This document shows positions 55,624 through 64,000 of a stretch of 64,000 nucleotides of DNA, in pieces. A model generated the notes under the pieces. That model did not search any database, had not been told where the DNA came from, and saw only the letters and a list, made by a program, of their open reading frames with translations. The translations under genes and the position numbers were made by a program. The stretch lies in NCBI RefSeq assembly GCF_000717715.1, contig NZ_JOAI01000012.1, positions 1 to 64,000 on the forward strand, written 5' to 3'. The number at the start of each line of letters is the position of its first letter. Position 1 is the stretch's first letter. Source of the DNA: Streptomyces sp. NRRL B-24484 (GTDB lineage: Bacteria > Actinomycetota > Actinomycetes > Streptomycetales > Streptomycetaceae).

Positions 55624-56205
55624 TCAGCGCGAGGGCGGGGGCGGGGGCACCGAGACGACGAGGGTGAGCCGGACGGGCACCTCGCCCTCGTTGCGGTAGG
55701 CGTGCGCGGCGGACGCCTCGTAGGAGGCGGTGGAGCCCGCGGGCACCCGGTGGTCCCGGCCGTCCAGGGCGAGGGTCAGCTCGCCCTCCTCGACCCGGGC
55801 GATCTCCACCGTCCCGACGGGGTGCGGGTCCGAGTTGTGCCCCTCCCCCGGCAGGATCAGCCACTGCCAGAGCTCCAGCGGGCCGGGCGCCTCGATGCCG
55901 TTGAGCAGCACCCCGGTGCCGCCCGCGGCGCCCGTCCAGAGCTGGACGGCCTCCGCGTCGGGGACGATCCGGACGGTGGAGGTCTCGTCGTAGTCGAGCA
56001 GCCGGGCGATCGAGGCGCCCAGGGCGTCGGCGAGCCGGACGACGGTGCCCACGCTCGGGTTGGTCCGCCCCTGCTCGATCTGCACGATCATGCCGCGGCT
56101 CACCCCGGAGCGGGCCGCGAGTGCGTCGAGGGTGTGCCCGCGGTCGGCGCGCAGCCGCTTGAGGTTGCGGGCCAGGGCCTGGGTGATCAGATCGGGGTCG
56201 GGCAT
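55624..56205 (-). CDS. XRE-family regulator with cupin domain
   Basis: A 193-residue regulator with an N-terminal helix-turn-helix (about residues 8-65; ALARNLKRLRADRGHTLDAL, SGVSRGMIVQIEQGRTNPSV) and a C-terminal cupin (about 105-180; WLILPGEGHNSDPHPVGTVE, HRVPAGSTASYEASAAHAYR). This layout is typical of small-molecule-responsive repressors that control a divergent transporter. The EamA gene lies divergently across a 92-base gap with a GAATTGATTC palindrome, so it is the likely target. Confidence 0.9.
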   Translation of the reverse strand: MPDPDLITQALARNLKRLRADRGHTLDALAARSGVSRGMIVQIEQGRTNPSVGTVVRLADALGASIARLLDYDETSTVRIVPDAEAVQLWTGAAGGTGVLLNGIEAPGPLELWQWLILPGEGHNSDPHPVGTVEIARVEEGELTLALDGRDHRVPAGSTASYEASAAHAYRNEGEVPVRLTLVVSVPPPPPSR

Positions 56206-56216
56206 TCCAGTCCAAT

Positions 56217-56226
56217 GAATTGATTC
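56217..56226. promoter_or_regulatory. Palindrome between XRE-cupin and EamA genes
   Basis: GAATTGATTC is a perfect ten-base palindrome with a TG centre, 12 bases upstream of the XRE-cupin start and 72 bases upstream of the EamA start. It probably forms part of the regulator's operator. Confidence 0.45.
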
Positions 56227-56297
56227 GTAAGGTTTACTCTGTTGACCTAAGCTGCTGGGACACCGAGCGTCCACCCGACCGTACTCCGGAGTCCACT

Positions 56298-57149
56298 GTG
56301 CTGTCCCAGCTTCTCGCCCTCGCCGCCAGCCTGCTGTGGGGCATGGCCGACTACGGCGGCGGCTCGCTGACCCGGCGGCTGCCCGCGCCGACCGTGGTGG
56401 TCGCCTCGCAGGCCGCCGCGGCCGTCCTGCTGGTGGTGGCCGTCCTCGCCACCGGCGGCCCGGGCGCCGTGTCCGCGGACCTCTGGTACGCGGTCGCGGC
56501 GGGCGTCGTCGGGCCGTTCGCGCTGCTCGCCTTCTACCGCGCCCTGGCTCTCGGCCCCATGGGCGTGGTCTCCCCGCTGGCCACCGTCGGCGTCGCCGTG
56601 CCGGTCGGGCTCGGGCTGCTGCTCGGCGAGCGCCCGGGCCCGGCGCAGGCCGCCGGGATCGCCGTCGCCGTGCTCGGCGTCGCGCTGGCCGGCGGCCCGC
56701 GGCGCGGCGGCGGCACGGTCGGGGTGCGGGTCCTGGCACTGACGCTGTCGGCCGCCCTCGGGATGGGCACGGTGATGGCCCTGATCGCCCGGGCCTCCGA
56801 CGGCGGCGGGCTGCTGCTGGTGCTGTGCGTGCAGCGGCTCTGCAACGTGGCGGTCGGCGGCGCCGTGCTGCTGGCCGGGCGGGGCGGCCGGGTGCCCGGC
56901 GCCCCGGGCACGCTGCGGCAGGTCCTGCCCGCGCTGACCGTGGTCGGGGTGGCCGACGTCGCCGCGAACGGCGCCTTCGCCGCCGCCTCGCACCACGGGT
57001 CGGTGGCCGTGGCCGCCGTGCTGGCCTCGCTCTACCCGGTGGTCACCGCACTGATGGCCCGCGGGCTGCTCAAGGAGCGGCTGCGGCGCGTCCAGGTGCT
57101 CGGCGCGGGCCTGGCCGTGGCGGGCACGCTGCTGCTGGCGGCGGGCTGA
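56298..57149 (+). CDS. EamA/DMT-family transporter
   Basis: A 283-residue membrane protein with about ten hydrophobic segments arranged as two repeats of five, as in EamA/RhaT drug/metabolite transporters. Examples are SQLLALAASLLWGMADYGGG and, in the second half, ALGMGTVMALIARASDGGG. The GTG at 56298 with GGAG upstream is chosen; an ATG at 56220 would add a non-conserved polar stretch. It lies divergent to the XRE-cupin regulator, which probably controls it. The substrate is unknown. Confidence 0.88.
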   Translation: MLSQLLALAASLLWGMADYGGGSLTRRLPAPTVVVASQAAAAVLLVVAVLATGGPGAVSADLWYAVAAGVVGPFALLAFYRALALGPMGVVSPLATVGVAVPVGLGLLLGERPGPAQAAGIAVAVLGVALAGGPRRGGGTVGVRVLALTLSAALGMGTVMALIARASDGGGLLLVLCVQRLCNVAVGGAVLLAGRGGRVPGAPGTLRQVLPALTVVGVADVAANGAFAAASHHGSVAVAAVLASLYPVVTALMARGLLKERLRRVQVLGAGLAVAGTLLLAAG

Positions 57150-57189
57150 CGCCCCGTCCGCCGGTCGGACCGGCCGCGGGCGGGCCACC

Positions 57190-58305
57190 TCAGCCCGCCC
57201 GGCCGGGCGCCCAGCGCTTCTCGACCCGGGCGATCCGCCAGTAGCCGATCGCCGCCGCCCAGACCACCACGAACAGGCCGACGATGACGAAGCCGACGTT
57301 GTCCAGGCTGAGGCCGGCGATCCAGCCGCTCACCGGGTCGCTCAGGCCGAGCTTGTCGTGCAGCACCGTGACCAGCTCGATGGTACCGATCACGAAGGCC
57401 ACCGCGATCGACAGGCCGGTGATGGCGAGGTTGTAGAAGACCTTGCGGACGGGGTTGGAGAAGGCCCACTGGTAGGCGAAGTTCATGAAGGTGCCGTCGA
57501 GGGTGTCGAACAGGCTCATCCCGGCGGCGAACAGCAGCGGCAGGCAGACGATCGCGTACCAGGGCAGGCCGGCGGCGGCCCCCGAGCCGGCCATCACCAT
57601 CAGCGTGACCTCGGTGGCGGTGTCGAAGCCCAGCCCGAGCACCATGCCGACCGGGAACATCTGGCCGGGGCGGGAGATCGAGCGGGTGGCCCGGCCGAGG
57701 ATGCGGTTCATCAGACCGCGGGAGTCGAGCTGCCGTTCCAGCTCCGCCTCGTCGTAGGTGCCGGCCCGCATCGCCCGGAAGACCCGCAGGATGCCGAGCA
57801 GCGCCGCCAGGTTGAGCGCGGCGATCAGGTAGAGGAACGCCCCGGAGGCGGTGGTGCCGATGGTGCCGAGCACCTGGTGGGCGGTCGATCCGTCGTCCAT
57901 CAGCACCCCGGCCAGCTGGGCGCCGCCCGCGACCAGGGCGGCCATCAGCACCACCATCGACGAGTGGCCGAGCGCGAACCAGAAGCCCACCGAGACCGGC
58001 CGCCGGCCGTCCGCCATCAGCTTGCGCGTGGTGTTGTCGATCACCGCGATGTGGTCGGCGTCGAAGGCGTGCCGCATGCCCAGGGTGTAGGCGGTGATGC
58101 CGAGTCCGGCGCCGAACACCTGGGTGCCGACCTCGTAGTGCTCCGGCACGACCAGCAGGAAGAGCGTGCCGAAGGCCGCCACGTGCATCGCCAGGATCAC
58201 CGCCAGCAGGCCGGCCGTGCGGAGGGTGTCCTCCCGGCGCCAGCGGAAGGCGGGCAGGCCGGGGGCGGTCGGCGGCGCGGCCGTACCGGTTGCGGGCAGG
58301 GTCAT
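57190..58305 (-). CDS. Nickel/cobalt permease (HoxN/NixA family)
   Basis: A 371-residue permease of the NiCoT family with about eight membrane helices. The signature is RHAFDADHIAVIDNTTRKLM (HxxxxDH) followed by GFWFALGHSSMVVLMAALVA; a second conserved segment is GLGFDTATEVTLMVMAGSG. Metal selectivity cannot be told from sequence, but control by a cobalamin riboswitch makes cobalt the likely substrate. ATG 58305 is preferred; GTG 58326 is possible and lies inside the riboswitch expression platform. Confidence 0.92.
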   Translation of the reverse strand: MTLPATGTAAPPTAPGLPAFRWRREDTLRTAGLLAVILAMHVAAFGTLFLLVVPEHYEVGTQVFGAGLGITAYTLGMRHAFDADHIAVIDNTTRKLMADGRRPVSVGFWFALGHSSMVVLMAALVAGGAQLAGVLMDDGSTAHQVLGTIGTTASGAFLYLIAALNLAALLGILRVFRAMRAGTYDEAELERQLDSRGLMNRILGRATRSISRPGQMFPVGMVLGLGFDTATEVTLMVMAGSGAAAGLPWYAIVCLPLLFAAGMSLFDTLDGTFMNFAYQWAFSNPVRKVFYNLAITGLSIAVAFVIGTIELVTVLHDKLGLSDPVSGWIAGLSLDNVGFVIVGLFVVVWAAAIGYWRIARVEKRWAPGRAG

Positions 58306-58322
58306 CTGCGGTTCACGCTCCA

Positions 58323-58351
58323 GCACCTCGTGGAATGACGTCGTGAGGTGC
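58323..58351 (-). promoter_or_regulatory. Expression-platform hairpin before the permease
   Basis: GCACCTC at 58323-58329 and GAGGTGC at 58345-58351 can pair. The 5' arm (minus strand) overlaps the last bases of riboswitch stem P1 and the 3' arm runs into the start region, so it can switch between forms and hide translation-start signals. Confidence 0.55.
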
Positions 58352-58527
58352 CGTGGCCGGTCTCCTGGCTCACGGGGAGGTTCTGACGGTGCCCGTACCC
58401 GGCCTTCCCGGGCGCGCTGCGCCCAGTGACCCGCGAGGGGTACGGATTGACTCCCCGTTCACAGTGGCGAGGGCCGCTCCGGACTCGGACCCTGAGGTCC
58501 TGCACCGGTCTTCCCGAGCACCACGGC
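58350..58527 (-). ncRNA. Cobalamin riboswitch
   Basis: On the minus strand this region has the ordered conserved elements of cobalamin (B12) riboswitches: stem P1 GCCGTGG/CCACGGC closing at 58521-58527 and 58350-58356, the segment GGGAAGACCGGTGCAGGACC, then GTCCGGAGCGGCCCTCGCCA with CTGTGA, and the B12 box GAGCCAGGAGACCGGCC. The permease gene follows at once. Adenosylcobalamin binding should shut off uptake of cobalt. Confidence 0.88.
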
Positions 58528-58622
58528 TGCTCCACCGTAGGGGTGACGGACCGACAGCTGCAAGCCTGCACAACCGCGCAGGTGTCGTAGATCACGGCCG
58601 GTGGGCCTGCGAGAATGCCGCC

Positions 58623-58985
58623 ATGCACCTCCTCCCCGCCGACCGCGCCGGCCACCGGACCATCGACGGGCACCGGGTCTGCGAGGCGATCGCCGGGATC
58701 GGCGACACCGGGCGGGTCCGGGCCTGGGCGGAGCTGTTCGGACTGCTCGCCGACCCCGGGCGGCTCGCCCTGCTGCTGGCCCTGCACACCACCGGGCCGC
58801 TGGCCGTCACCGATCTGGCGCTGGCCACCGGGATGCGCGACCCGGCGGTCTCCCAGGCGCTGCGGCTGCTGCGCGCCGCGGGCGTGGTCGAGGGCGAGCG
58901 GGACGGCCGGGTGGTGCGGTACCGGCTGACCGATCCGGCGGTGGCCGAGGTGCTGGAGCACGGGGTGCTGGGGCGCACCGACTGA
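58623..58985 (+). CDS. ArsR/SmtB-family metal-responsive regulator
   Basis: A 120-residue winged-helix regulator: RVRAWAELFGLLADPGRLAL, LAVTDLALATGMRDPAVSQA, LRLLRAAGVVEGERDGRVVR. The helix-turn-helix is DLALATGMRDPAVSQALRLL. Histidines near the N-terminus (MHLLPADRAGHRTIDGHRV) could form a nickel/cobalt site like those of NmtR/KmtR; this is inference. It is divergent from the B12-regulated permease, suggesting it controls metal export or the permease. It lacks the classic ArsR CxC motif. Confidence 0.85.
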   Translation: MHLLPADRAGHRTIDGHRVCEAIAGIGDTGRVRAWAELFGLLADPGRLALLLALHTTGPLAVTDLALATGMRDPAVSQALRLLRAAGVVEGERDGRVVRYRLTDPAVAEVLEHGVLGRTD

Positions 58986-59198
58986 ACCCCGCACCGAGTG
59001 AACCCGCCGCGCGAGACGGTCCCGCACGGAATGGGGCCCGCGCGGAATGGGGACTTCCTGACGTTTTGTCAGTGCGACGGGGGGTCAGCTTCAGCCAAGT
59101 TTTCTTGTCATGTCACCTCGAAGCCGTTCCGGTGGCCCATGCTTCCGGAGGCGGTCCGTCCGGGCCGTCGTTCCCAGGCTCCTGACGAGGAGACACCC

Positions 59199-60245
59199 GT
59201 GAAGCTTCGCCGTACGTTCGCCGTGGGGCTGCTGGCCGCGGCCGCCACCCTGCTCCCCGCGCACCAGTCCGGCGCCGCCACCGGCGGCGGGCTGCCGTTC
59301 GGTTCGGCCACCGCCGTCGGGATCCACAACACCTACGACCCGGCCGCCTTCCCCTTCCTCGCGCAGAGCCTGGACACCGGCACCGGCATGATCGAGCTCG
59401 ACGCGTGGACGGACACCGTCACCAAGGAGTGGAAGGTCAGCCACTCCAACCCGCTCGGCAACGCCAACAACTGCACCGCCGCCACCGGCCCGGCGACGCT
59501 GTACAGCGGCGGCACCAACAAGAACCTCGAGTACTGCCTCGACGACCTGCGGATCTGGCTCGCCGCGCACCCGTCGAGCGGCCCGCTGGTGGTCAAGCTG
59601 GAGCTCAAGGGCGGGTTCGCCGCCAACCGCGGCATGGGCCCGGCCCAGCTGGACGCCCTGATAGCCGCCCACCTGGGCAGCGCGGTCTTCCGTCCGGCCG
59701 ACCTGCTCGCCAAGCCCGGCGGCGGCAGCTACCCGAACCTCGACGAGGCCGCGAAGGCCGGCAACTGGCCGAGCCGCGACGCCCTCGCCGGCCGGGTCCT
59801 GGTGGACGTGATCCCCGGCACCGTCGAGGAGGGCAACCCCTTCGACACCCTGCACACCGACGTCGAGTACAGCCGCTACCTGCGCGACCTCGCCACGGCC
59901 GGCAGGGCGGGGCAGGCCCAGGTCTTCCCGGTGGTGCACGGCGCCGTCTCCGGGGACCCGCGCAACGCCTACGGCGAGACGAGCATCCGCCCGTGGTTCG
60001 TGGTCTTCGACGGTGACGCCTCGGCGTACGTCGGCGGCATCGACACCGGCTGGTACGACGCCCGGCACTACCTGCTGGTGATGACCGACGCCCACAGCGT
60101 GGCACCCGCGATCAGCGCCACCGACCCGACCGCCGACCAGGCCCGGGCCCGGGTCACCCAGCTCGCGGCCGCACACGCCAGCATCGTCTCCAGCGACTGG
60201 CGCAAGCTGCCCCAGGTGCAGTCCCTGGTGCTGCCGCGCGGCTGA
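59199..60245 (+). CDS. Secreted phosphatidylinositol-specific phospholipase C-like enzyme
   Basis: A 348-residue exported protein with a signal peptide (VKLRRTFAVGLLAAAATLLP, AHQSGAA) and a TIM-barrel PI-PLC X domain of the calcium-dependent, C1-like type. The two catalytic histidines are in VGIHNTYDPAA and WKVSHSNPL; ELDAW and KLELKGG supply other active-site residues. GTG 59199 with GAGGAGA is the start. It stands alone with a strong terminator after it. Substrate preference (PI or glycerophosphodiesters) is not resolvable. Confidence 0.85.
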   Translation: MKLRRTFAVGLLAAAATLLPAHQSGAATGGGLPFGSATAVGIHNTYDPAAFPFLAQSLDTGTGMIELDAWTDTVTKEWKVSHSNPLGNANNCTAATGPATLYSGGTNKNLEYCLDDLRIWLAAHPSSGPLVVKLELKGGFAANRGMGPAQLDALIAAHLGSAVFRPADLLAKPGGGSYPNLDEAAKAGNWPSRDALAGRVLVDVIPGTVEEGNPFDTLHTDVEYSRYLRDLATAGRAGQAQVFPVVHGAVSGDPRNAYGETSIRPWFVVFDGDASAYVGGIDTGWYDARHYLLVMTDAHSVAPAISATDPTADQARARVTQLAAAHASIVSSDWRKLPQVQSLVLPRG

Positions 60246-60260
60246 CGCGGCCGACGGATC

Positions 60261-60295
60261 GTCGCCCTGCCCGGCCGGCGGCCGGGCAGGGCGAC
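60261..60295. terminator. Bidirectional terminator hairpin
   Basis: GTCGCCCTGCCCGGCC and GGCCGGGCAGGGCGAC form a 16-base-pair stem with a GGC loop between the convergent phospholipase and glycosylase genes. Confidence 0.85.
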
Positions 60296-60297
60296 GC

Positions 60298-61104
60298 TCA
60301 GCGCTGCTGGCAGCCGGGGCACCAGAAGAGGTTGCGGGCGGCCAGCGACTCGGTGCGCACCGGTGTCCCGCAGACCAGGCAGGGCATGTCGGTGCGGCGG
60401 TAGACGTACACCTCGCCGCCGTGGTCGTCGACCCGCGGCGGCCGGCCCATCGCCTCCGGCGTGTGCTCCGGGCGGACGGTGTCGATCCGGCCCGCACCGA
60501 CGCCCGCGTGCATCAGGGCGACCAGGTCGGCCCAGATCGCGTCCCACTCCTCGCGGGCGACCCTGCGACCCTCCCGGTGCGGGCTGATGCCGAGGCGGAA
60601 CAGCACCTCGGCTCGGTACACGTTGCCGACGCCGGCCAGCACCTTCTGGTCCATCAGCAGGGCGGCGACGGTGGTGGAGCTGCGGGCCATCCGCCGCCAG
60701 GCGGCGTCCGGCTCGGCGTCGGGGCGCAGCGGATCGGGGCCGAGCCGGGCATGGACGGCCTCCTTCGCGGCGGGGTCGAGGAGTTCGCAGGTGTTGGGGC
60801 CGCGCAGGTCGGCCCAGCCCTCGTCGTTCGCCATCCGCAGCCGGACCTCGCCGACCGGGACGGGGGCGTCGCCCGCGCCGAAGGTGAAGCCGCCGTAGAG
60901 CCCCAGGTGGATGTGCAGCCAGTCCTCGCCGAAGCCGAGGAAGAGGTGCTTGCCGTGGGCCTCGGCCTCGTCGAGCGGGCGGCCGTCCAGCCGCGCGGCG
61001 CCCTCGGCGAACCGCCCCTGCGGACTGCTGACCCGTACCGGTCGGTCGGCGAACACCCGCTGGTTCTCGCGGGCGAGGCGGTGGATGATGTGGCCCTCGG
61101 GCAC
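60298..61104 (-). CDS. Fpg/Nei-family DNA glycosylase
   Basis: A 268-residue base-excision repair enzyme. The N-terminus MPEGHIIHRL supplies the Pro2 nucleophile and Glu3 in the Nei rather than Fpg style; HGKHLFLGFG has the conserved Lys; DQKVLAGVGNVYRAEVLFRL is the H2TH region; and CLVCGTPVRTESLAARNLFW with CPGC is the zinc finger. It removes oxidised pyrimidines. It has the usual length for actinobacterial Nei2. Confidence 0.93.
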   Translation of the reverse strand: MPEGHIIHRLARENQRVFADRPVRVSSPQGRFAEGAARLDGRPLDEAEAHGKHLFLGFGEDWLHIHLGLYGGFTFGAGDAPVPVGEVRLRMANDEGWADLRGPNTCELLDPAAKEAVHARLGPDPLRPDAEPDAAWRRMARSSTTVAALLMDQKVLAGVGNVYRAEVLFRLGISPHREGRRVAREEWDAIWADLVALMHAGVGAGRIDTVRPEHTPEAMGRPPRVDDHGGEVYVYRRTDMPCLVCGTPVRTESLAARNLFWCPGCQQR

Positions 61105-61334
61105 GGGCGTCAGCTCCTCGTCGGGTCCGTTGCGGCCCCTCCATCATCCCAGCCCGCAGTGACACCCGGACGCCGGTGGGAGGCTCGGCGGACCGGCCGG
61201 AGGCACGTGCGGCGGGCCCGCTCGGCAGCGGCGCGATCCCCGTCGTGGTCCTCGCGGTCGGCCTCCGGGTCGGCCCGGCGGCCGGTGGGGCAGCAGTCCG
61301 TCCGGGGCGCTCCCGCGGCGGGCGGGAGGACCGG

Positions 61335-62141
61335 TCACGGCCTGCCGGTGAGGCGGGACATGATGGCACGGTCCAGGGCGGCGGCCGTGGTGGGGACGTC
61401 GAGCTGGGAGTTGTCGATGATCGGGAGGCCGGAGGTGCGCCAGCCGGCCATCCGGCCGTGGATGCGGGCGACCTCCTCGTCGCTGAGCCGGCGGTTGCCG
61501 TTGCGGCGGGCGTTGCGGGCGAGGACGGAGTCGAGGCCCGGCAGCAGGACGACGGGGATCATGCCGGGGCCGATGTGGCGCTTCCAGCCGCCGAGGCCGA
61601 TCGCCGGGCGGTCCGGGAAGACGGCGTCGTCGATGATGCACGAGATGCCGTTGGCGAGGTAGTTGCGGCAGGCGAAGCCGCAGGTCCGGCGGGCCAGCCG
61701 GTACTGGGCCTCGGAGGCGTTGTTCCAGCCGGACTGCGGGTTGGCGAAACCGGACTGCACCCACTCGCGGACGTCGTCCAGGCTGATGTGGGCGGTCGGC
61801 ATCGGCTGCCGCTCGGCCCAGTGCCGGGCGACGGTGGTCTTGCCGGCGCCGGCCGGGCCGATCAGCAGCACGGCTATCGGGCCGGCGGGCAGCTGCTGCT
61901 GCGGGGGGTGCGCGGGCAGTTGGACGGGCGCACCGGCCGGCAGGACGAAGTGGCCGGTGGCACCGGGCGGCACGCTCGCCGCGGGCGCCGCGGGAGGCGC
62001 TGCGGCGCCGGGCTGCGGCTGCCCCGCGGGCTGTTGCGGGTACGGCGGCCGGGCCACCCCCGGTGCTGCCCCGGGCCGGGCCGGGTACGGCGGCGCGAGG
62101 GGTCGCGGGGGCATCGGCCCTCCCCCTGTGTACTGCGACAT
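61335..62141 (-). CDS. P-loop AAA-type kinase-like protein
   Basis: A 268-residue protein with a Pro/Gly/Gln-rich N-terminus (about residues 1-85) and a P-loop NTPase domain: AVLLIGPAGAGKTTVARHWA (Walker A), LDDVREWVQSGFANP, IIDDAVFPDRPAIGLGGWKR and RRNGNRRLSDEEVARIHGRM. It resembles small kinase-like ATPases of unknown substrate. ATG 62141 follows GGAGGTGACG. It lies downstream of aroQ, separated by a hairpin. Confidence 0.8.
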   Translation of the reverse strand: MSQYTGGGPMPPRPLAPPYPARPGAAPGVARPPYPQQPAGQPQPGAAAPPAAPAASVPPGATGHFVLPAGAPVQLPAHPPQQQLPAGPIAVLLIGPAGAGKTTVARHWAERQPMPTAHISLDDVREWVQSGFANPQSGWNNASEAQYRLARRTCGFACRNYLANGISCIIDDAVFPDRPAIGLGGWKRHIGPGMIPVVLLPGLDSVLARNARRNGNRRLSDEEVARIHGRMAGWRTSGLPIIDNSQLDVPTTAAALDRAIMSRLTGRP

Positions 62142-62170
62142 CGTCACCTCCCGAGCGGGACACTACACGT

Positions 62171-62205
62171 CGGCCCGGTGGCGGGCACAGTCCGCCACCG
62201 GGCCG
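62171..62205 (-). terminator. aro operon terminator hairpin
   Basis: CGGCCCGGTGGCGG and CCGCCACCGGGCCG form a 14-base-pair stem around GCACAGT, 13 bases after the aroQ stop on the minus strand. Confidence 0.8.
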
Positions 62206-62217
62206 TGTGACCGCACG

Positions 62218-64000
<1,783 letters not shown>

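Overview
The window is very GC-rich, its genes use GTG as well as ATG starts, and its right-hand 44 kb carries a gene set typical of Streptomycetaceae (Streptomyces or a close relative such as Kitasatospora): sIHF (mihF), rpoZ, metK, priA, the pyrR-pyrB-pyrC-carA-carB-pyrD cluster, bldD, nusB, efp and aroK-aroB-aroQ. The order resembles my recollection of the corresponding Streptomyces coelicolor block. No tRNA, rRNA or CRISPR array was seen.

Positions 1 to about 16,800 are accessory DNA. The first 1.2 kb is a mosaic of broken genes: kdpB, a gas-vesicle gvpJ-type gene, a short-chain dehydrogenase and the C-terminal domain of a large catalase. Next comes an intact block of acyl-CoA desaturase, STAS protein, two GAF-ANTAR regulators, an FAD-dependent phytoene-dehydrogenase-like enzyme and an SRPBCC protein (1291-6578). 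Decayed genes follow, then a stress-type set: CsbD-like protein, membrane/coiled-coil protein and divergent TetR regulator. A pair of proteins often found with Streptomyces gas-vesicle genes comes next, then a GAF-SpoIIE phosphatase, broken STAS and PAS genes, and a cluster of IS110, IS3-like and IS5-like remnants with a broken TPR regulator. Several breaks are single-base frameshifts, so true decay and sequencing error must be told apart.

Positions 16,800-31,400 mix metabolic and hypothetical genes: a damaged pirin, a Tat-exported esterase, rpe, an ABC ATPase, a PEP-mutase-family enzyme, a C39-like peptidase, an AurF-type diiron oxygenase under a palindromic operator, an aldo/keto reductase, then rsmB, fmt and def.

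Positions 31,362-49,710 are a minus-strand core block. A degenerate PriA, metK, coaBC, rpoZ, gmk and mihF lead into a complete de novo UMP pathway. That cluster reads pyrR, pyrB, pyrC, a PH-like membrane protein, carA, carB, class-2 pyrD, pyrK-like, class-1B pyrD and pyrF, with 1-4 base start/stop overlaps at most but not all junctions. A PyrR-binding hairpin sits at the pyrR ribosome-binding site. Two different classes of dihydroorotate dehydrogenase in one cluster is unusual.

Positions 49,900-64,000 hold bldD with two overlapping BldD-box matches over its promoter, an unknown gene ending in a 12-base homopolymer, a thioesterase, nusB, efp and a pepP-like gene with most metal ligands lost. 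They also hold cysteine-free L33 and L31 ribosomal proteins, a cobalamin-riboswitch-controlled nickel/cobalt permease with a divergent ArsR regulator, a secreted phospholipase C-like enzyme, a Nei-type glycosylase and the start of the aro operon (aroK is cut by the right edge).
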